Source: Planctomycetota bacterium (GTDB lineage Bacteria > Planctomycetota > PUPC01 > DSUN01). Taken from it: DNA of 7,035 bases. The stretch covers positions 1 through 7,035 of the forward strand of contig VGYW01000432.1 of the NCBI GenBank assembly GCA_016872875.1, in the 5' to 3' direction. Every line of letters starts with the position of its first letter. Position 1 is the stretch's first letter. The notes below the pieces were generated by a model. The model was not told where the DNA came from and made no database searches. It saw nothing but the letters and a program-made list of their open reading frames with translations. Made by a program: the position numbers and the translations under genes. Positions 5,653 through 7,035 of this stretch are shown piece after piece.

Positions 5653-6601
5653 CACTCATCCGCCGCAGCTCGAGGAGCATGCGCTCCTGGAGCACACGCT
5701 GCCTGACCACCATGTCGGCGAGGAGTGCGAGGACGTAGAGGACGACGCCCAGCGTGAGGCCCAGCGCGCTGCCCGTGAGGAACGACGTGTAGGGCGCCGT
5801 CTGGCCCGTGTGGAGCCAGTGGACGAGCACCCACAGCCCCAGGAACGCCCCGAGCGCGACGAAGAACGTGCCGATGGCCCCGAAGAACCGCAGCGGGTGC
5901 ATGTCCCGCATCGTCAGCATCAGAATCGAGAAGCAGCGCGCCCCGTAGGAGAGCACGGAGCCGGCGATGCGCGACTGGCCGTGCTCGCGCACGCCCCGCA
6001 CCGCCAGCGGCACCTCCACCAGCCGAAGCGTCCCGCGCGAGAGCAGCATCAGCGTCTCCTGCGCGTAGTCGAAGCGGCTGAAGAGGTTGAGCTGGTGCGC
6101 CGTCTCGCGCGTGTAGGCTCGGAAGCCGCACGAGGCGTCCGTGAACCGCGTCCCCGCCGCCCAGTTCACCAGCCGCGTAACCATCCTGTTGCCCCACTTC
6201 TTCACGCGCGGCATCTGGGGCTCGAGGTCCTTGCGGGCGAAGCGGGAGCAGGTGGCGAAGTCCGCCTCCCCCTTCAGGAGCGGCTCCAGGAGCTTCGGGA
6301 TGTCGGCGGGGTCGAACTGTCCGTCGGCGTCTATGTGGCAGATGATGTCGGCGCCCAGTTCCACCGCCTTGAATCGCCCCGTGGCGAAGGCGGCGCCGGA
6401 GCCGAGGTTACGCGGGTGCCGCACCACCACGGCCCCCGCCTCGGCGGCCACCTGAGCCGTCCTGTCCGACGACCCGTCGTCCACCACCACCACGTGGCTC
6501 ACCGTGGCGCCCGGCAACTCGCGCGGCACCGCGCGCACCACATCCCCAACGGTCGCCTCCTCGTTGAGCGCCGGGATGACCACCACCACGCTCTCGGCCA
6601 T
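5615..6601 (-). CDS. Family-2 glycosyltransferase, polyprenyl-phosphate-sugar synthase type (DPM1/GtrB/ArnC-like)
   Basis: Likely moves a sugar from a nucleotide donor to polyprenyl phosphate at the inner face of the membrane. The protein has 328 residues. The GT-A domain spans about 1-225, with SVVVVIPALNEE (4-15), VVVVDDGSSDRT (37-48), NLGSGAAFATG (65-75), the metal/donor motif HIDADGQFDP (89-98) and TDASCGFRAY (154-163). Two C-terminal membrane helices follow at about 238-262 and 273-298. This layout matches GtrB-type synthases rather than soluble GT2 enzymes. The ATG at 6601 is supported by GGAGGG 8 nt upstream and by the match of MAESVVVVIPALNEE to the family start. The frame is open further upstream, but only through repeats. 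It is the first gene of the run. Its last dozen codons (SDEIRNQKSEIRN) are a heptamer array shared in another frame with the next gene. The sugar is unknown. Confidence 0.92.
   Translation of the reverse strand: MAESVVVVIPALNEEATVGDVVRAVPRELPGATVSHVVVVDDGSSDRTAQVAAEAGAVVVRHPRNLGSGAAFATGRFKAVELGADIICHIDADGQFDPADIPKLLEPLLKGEADFATCSRFARKDLEPQMPRVKKWGNRMVTRLVNWAAGTRFTDASCGFRAYTRETAHQLNLFSRFDYAQETLMLLSRGTLRLVEVPLAVRGVREHGQSRIAGSVLSYGARCFSILMLTMRDMHPLRFFGAIGTFFVALGAFLGLWVLVHWLHTGQTAPYTSFLTGSALGLTLGVVLYVLALLADMVVRQRVLQERMLLELRRMSDEIRNQKSEIRN
5617..5651. repeat. Heptamer array C (5 copies) at the GT2/GT39 junction
   Basis: Five 7-bp units on the plus strand: AATTTCT, GATTTCG, GATTTCT, GATTTCT, GATTTCA. 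On the coding strand this is AAATCAG repeated. It encodes the last codons of the GT2 gene and, in the +1 frame, the first codons of the GT39 gene. Seven is not a multiple of three, so each gain or loss of a unit changes the frame downstream. Confidence 0.9.
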
Positions 6602-6609
6602 GCCACACG

Positions 6610-6615
6610 CCCTCC
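6610..6615 (-). promoter_or_regulatory. Shine-Dalgarno site of the GT2 gene
   Basis: GGAGGG on the minus strand, 8 nt before the ATG at 6601. It is the best ribosome site in the window. It decides the start of the GT2 gene against the longer repeat-encoded frame. Confidence 0.8.
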
Positions 6616-6648
6616 GGTTCGCCACGGGCAGCGTCCTGTCCCGCAGAC

Positions 6649-6677
6649 AGTCTACCCGATCCCGCCTCTGGCCGCAA
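6649..6677 (-). promoter_or_regulatory. Candidate sigma-70-like promoter for the gene run
   Basis: Reading the minus strand, TTGCGG (6677-6672) and TAGACT (6654-6649) are separated by 17 bp. They match TTGACA and TATAAT at three and four of six positions. Transcription would start near 6641 and leave a leader of about 40 nt before the GT2 ATG. The -35 hexamer sits inside a 7-bp inverted repeat. Weak by sequence, but well placed. Confidence 0.3.
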
Positions 6678-6685
6678 CCGGCCAG
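6668..6685. promoter_or_regulatory. Operator-like palindrome CTGGCCG-CAAC-CGGCCAG
   Basis: Perfect 7-bp inverted repeat with a 4-base centre, about 70 bp ahead of the GT2 start and overlapping the candidate -35 box. It could be a repressor site or, if transcription begins upstream, an RNA hairpin. In GC-rich DNA a palindrome of this size can also arise by chance. Confidence 0.3.
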
Positions 6686-6761
6686 CATTCGTGGCCGTGT
6701 CGGCGGGCCAAGGCCCCGCACCGCCGGGTGCGAATACCCCGTGGAGAGGGAACACCTGCCC

Positions 6762-6898
6762 CCTCTCCCTTGGGGAGAGGTCGCCCGCCAGAGGCGGGCG
6801 GGTGAGGGTGCCTTCCTGACCTCTCCCTTGGGGAGAGGTCGCCCGCCAGAGGCGGGCGGGTGAGGGTGCCTTCCTGACCTCTCCCTTGGGGAGAGGTC
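6762..6898. repeat. 58-bp tandem repeat, 2 full copies plus a partial third, two hairpins per unit
   Basis: Copies begin at 6762, 6820 and 6878 with an exact 58-bp period. The third stops after about 21 bp, at about 6898. Each unit starts with an 8-bp perfect stem CCTCTCCC-TTG-GGGAGAGG, followed by a second perfect 8-bp stem CGCCCGCC-AGA-GGCGGGCG, then a spacer ending in TTCCTGA. The partial copy keeps only the first hairpin. Similar CCTCTCCC...GGGAGAGG elements are scattered between genes in many GC-rich bacteria and behave like REP elements; that comparison is from memory. No coding function is apparent. Confidence 0.9.
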
Positions 6899-6945
6899 CT
6901 GGAGTTTGGCGGTTTGGTTCTGCCTGTCTTTGAGTGCTTCGCCAT

Positions 6946-6974
6946 AACATAGCAGCATGGCTCGACTTGTGCAA
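6946..6974 (-). promoter_or_regulatory. Second, weaker promoter candidate in the lower-GC outer leader
   Basis: On the minus strand, TTGCAC (6974-6969) and TATGTT (6951-6946) are 17 bp apart, matching the consensus at three and four of six positions. Transcripts from here would run through the 58-bp hairpin repeats before reaching the GT2 gene. The -35 hexamer is one arm of the palindrome at 6969-6981. Confidence 0.2.
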
Positions 6975-6981
6975 GTTGCAC
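6969..6981. promoter_or_regulatory. Short palindrome GTGCAA-G-TTGCAC
   Basis: Perfect 6-bp inverted repeat around a single base, in the lower-GC end of the leader. Its size and symmetry suit a small dimeric regulator, and it overlaps a weak -35 candidate. There is no independent support for function. Confidence 0.25.
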
Positions 6982-7007
6982 TTGACTCTCATTGTGGAAT
7001 GTGGTAT

Positions 7008-7023
7008 CTAGTAATATAACTAG
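7008..7023. other. AT-rich inverted repeat CTAGT-AATATA-ACTAG
   Basis: 5-bp arms around six A/T bases, close to the right edge of the window, in the lowest-GC stretch. It may be part of a promoter or of the end of a neighbouring unit outside the window. The role is unknown. Confidence 0.25.
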
Positions 7024-7035
7024 AGTACGGAGTAA

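Larger units (their letters stand above)
6602..7035. other. Non-coding leader upstream of the gene run
   Basis: I see no convincing gene here. The minus-strand frame of the GT2 gene stays open to about 6958, but it translates to repeat-derived arginine/proline-rich peptide. The inner part (6602-6761) is GC-rich and holds the GT2 ribosome site and a promoter candidate. The middle (6762-6898) is a tandem repeat. The outer part (about 6899-7035) is visibly less GC-rich and holds short palindromes and another weak promoter candidate. The run therefore probably starts within this stretch, though transcription from beyond the right edge cannot be excluded. Confidence 0.7.

Noticed and set aside
6762..6898. 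CRISPR array
   Set aside because: The units are head-to-tail with no variable spacers, and only two and a partial copy are present.
6602..6958. N-terminal extension of the GT2 protein by about 119 residues
   Set aside because: The extension translates the 58-bp repeat and leader, while a strong GGAGGG site and a family-typical start support the ATG at 6601.
1..7035. Defence, toxin-antitoxin, phage or transposon system
   Set aside because: No nuclease, methylase, integrase, transposase or small toxin-like gene is visible; all six genes fit glycan assembly.

Overview
The window is GC-rich bacterial DNA. It carries one run of six genes, all transcribed from the minus strand (right to left). 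All six fit a cell-surface polysaccharide or glycoconjugate locus. Five are complete, and the sixth runs off the left edge. No rRNA, tRNA, transposase or CRISPR array is visible. The base composition and the many short tandem repeats at gene junctions resemble metagenome-derived Planctomycetota or Verrucomicrobiota. That placement rests on memory of similar repeats and is weak.

Layout in transcription order: (1) 7035-6602 is non-coding leader. It has a lower-GC outer part, a 58-bp tandem repeat made of two hairpins, and two weak promoter candidates. (2) 6601-5615 is a family-2 glycosyltransferase of the polyprenyl-phosphate-sugar synthase type, with two C-terminal membrane helices. (3) 5652-3661 is a multi-spanning GT39/PMT_2-like membrane glycosyltransferase. 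(4) 3645-2470 is a cytoplasmic GT-B family-4 glycosyltransferase. (5) 2347-1298 is a Gfo/Idh/MocA NAD(P)-dependent sugar oxidoreductase. (6) 1286-585 is a left-handed beta-helix (hexapeptide) acyltransferase. (7) 588 to beyond base 1 is a DegT/DnrJ/EryC1/StrS PLP-dependent sugar aminotransferase, with 196 residues visible including the Schiff-base lysine.

How they may work together: oxidoreductase, acetyltransferase and aminotransferase are the three activities of the WlbA/WlbB/WlbC (WbpB/WbpD/WbpE) route. In that route a nucleotide sugar is oxidised at C3, transaminated and N-acetylated, giving a 2,3-diacetamido sugar. The GT4 enzyme could build the glycan at the inner face of the membrane. 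The GT2 and GT39 pair suggests a lipid-linked monosaccharide made in the cytoplasm and used by a membrane transferase on the outer face. Substrates cannot be read from the sequence.

The most unusual feature is at the junctions. Three of the five gene junctions carry a degenerate tandem heptamer (plus-strand consensus GATTTCT, five to six copies each). A fourth carries inverted arrays of an octamer (GGATGAAT / CATCCATT). The heptamers lie at translation starts, so three unrelated proteins appear to begin with nearly the same peptide (KSEIRNQKSEIR-like). At the GT2/GT39 junction the array is read in two frames, and loss of one heptamer would fuse the two genes in frame. The genes themselves belong to known families, so I see no evidence of a wholly new enzymatic system. 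The repeat-decorated junctions are what deserves a second look.
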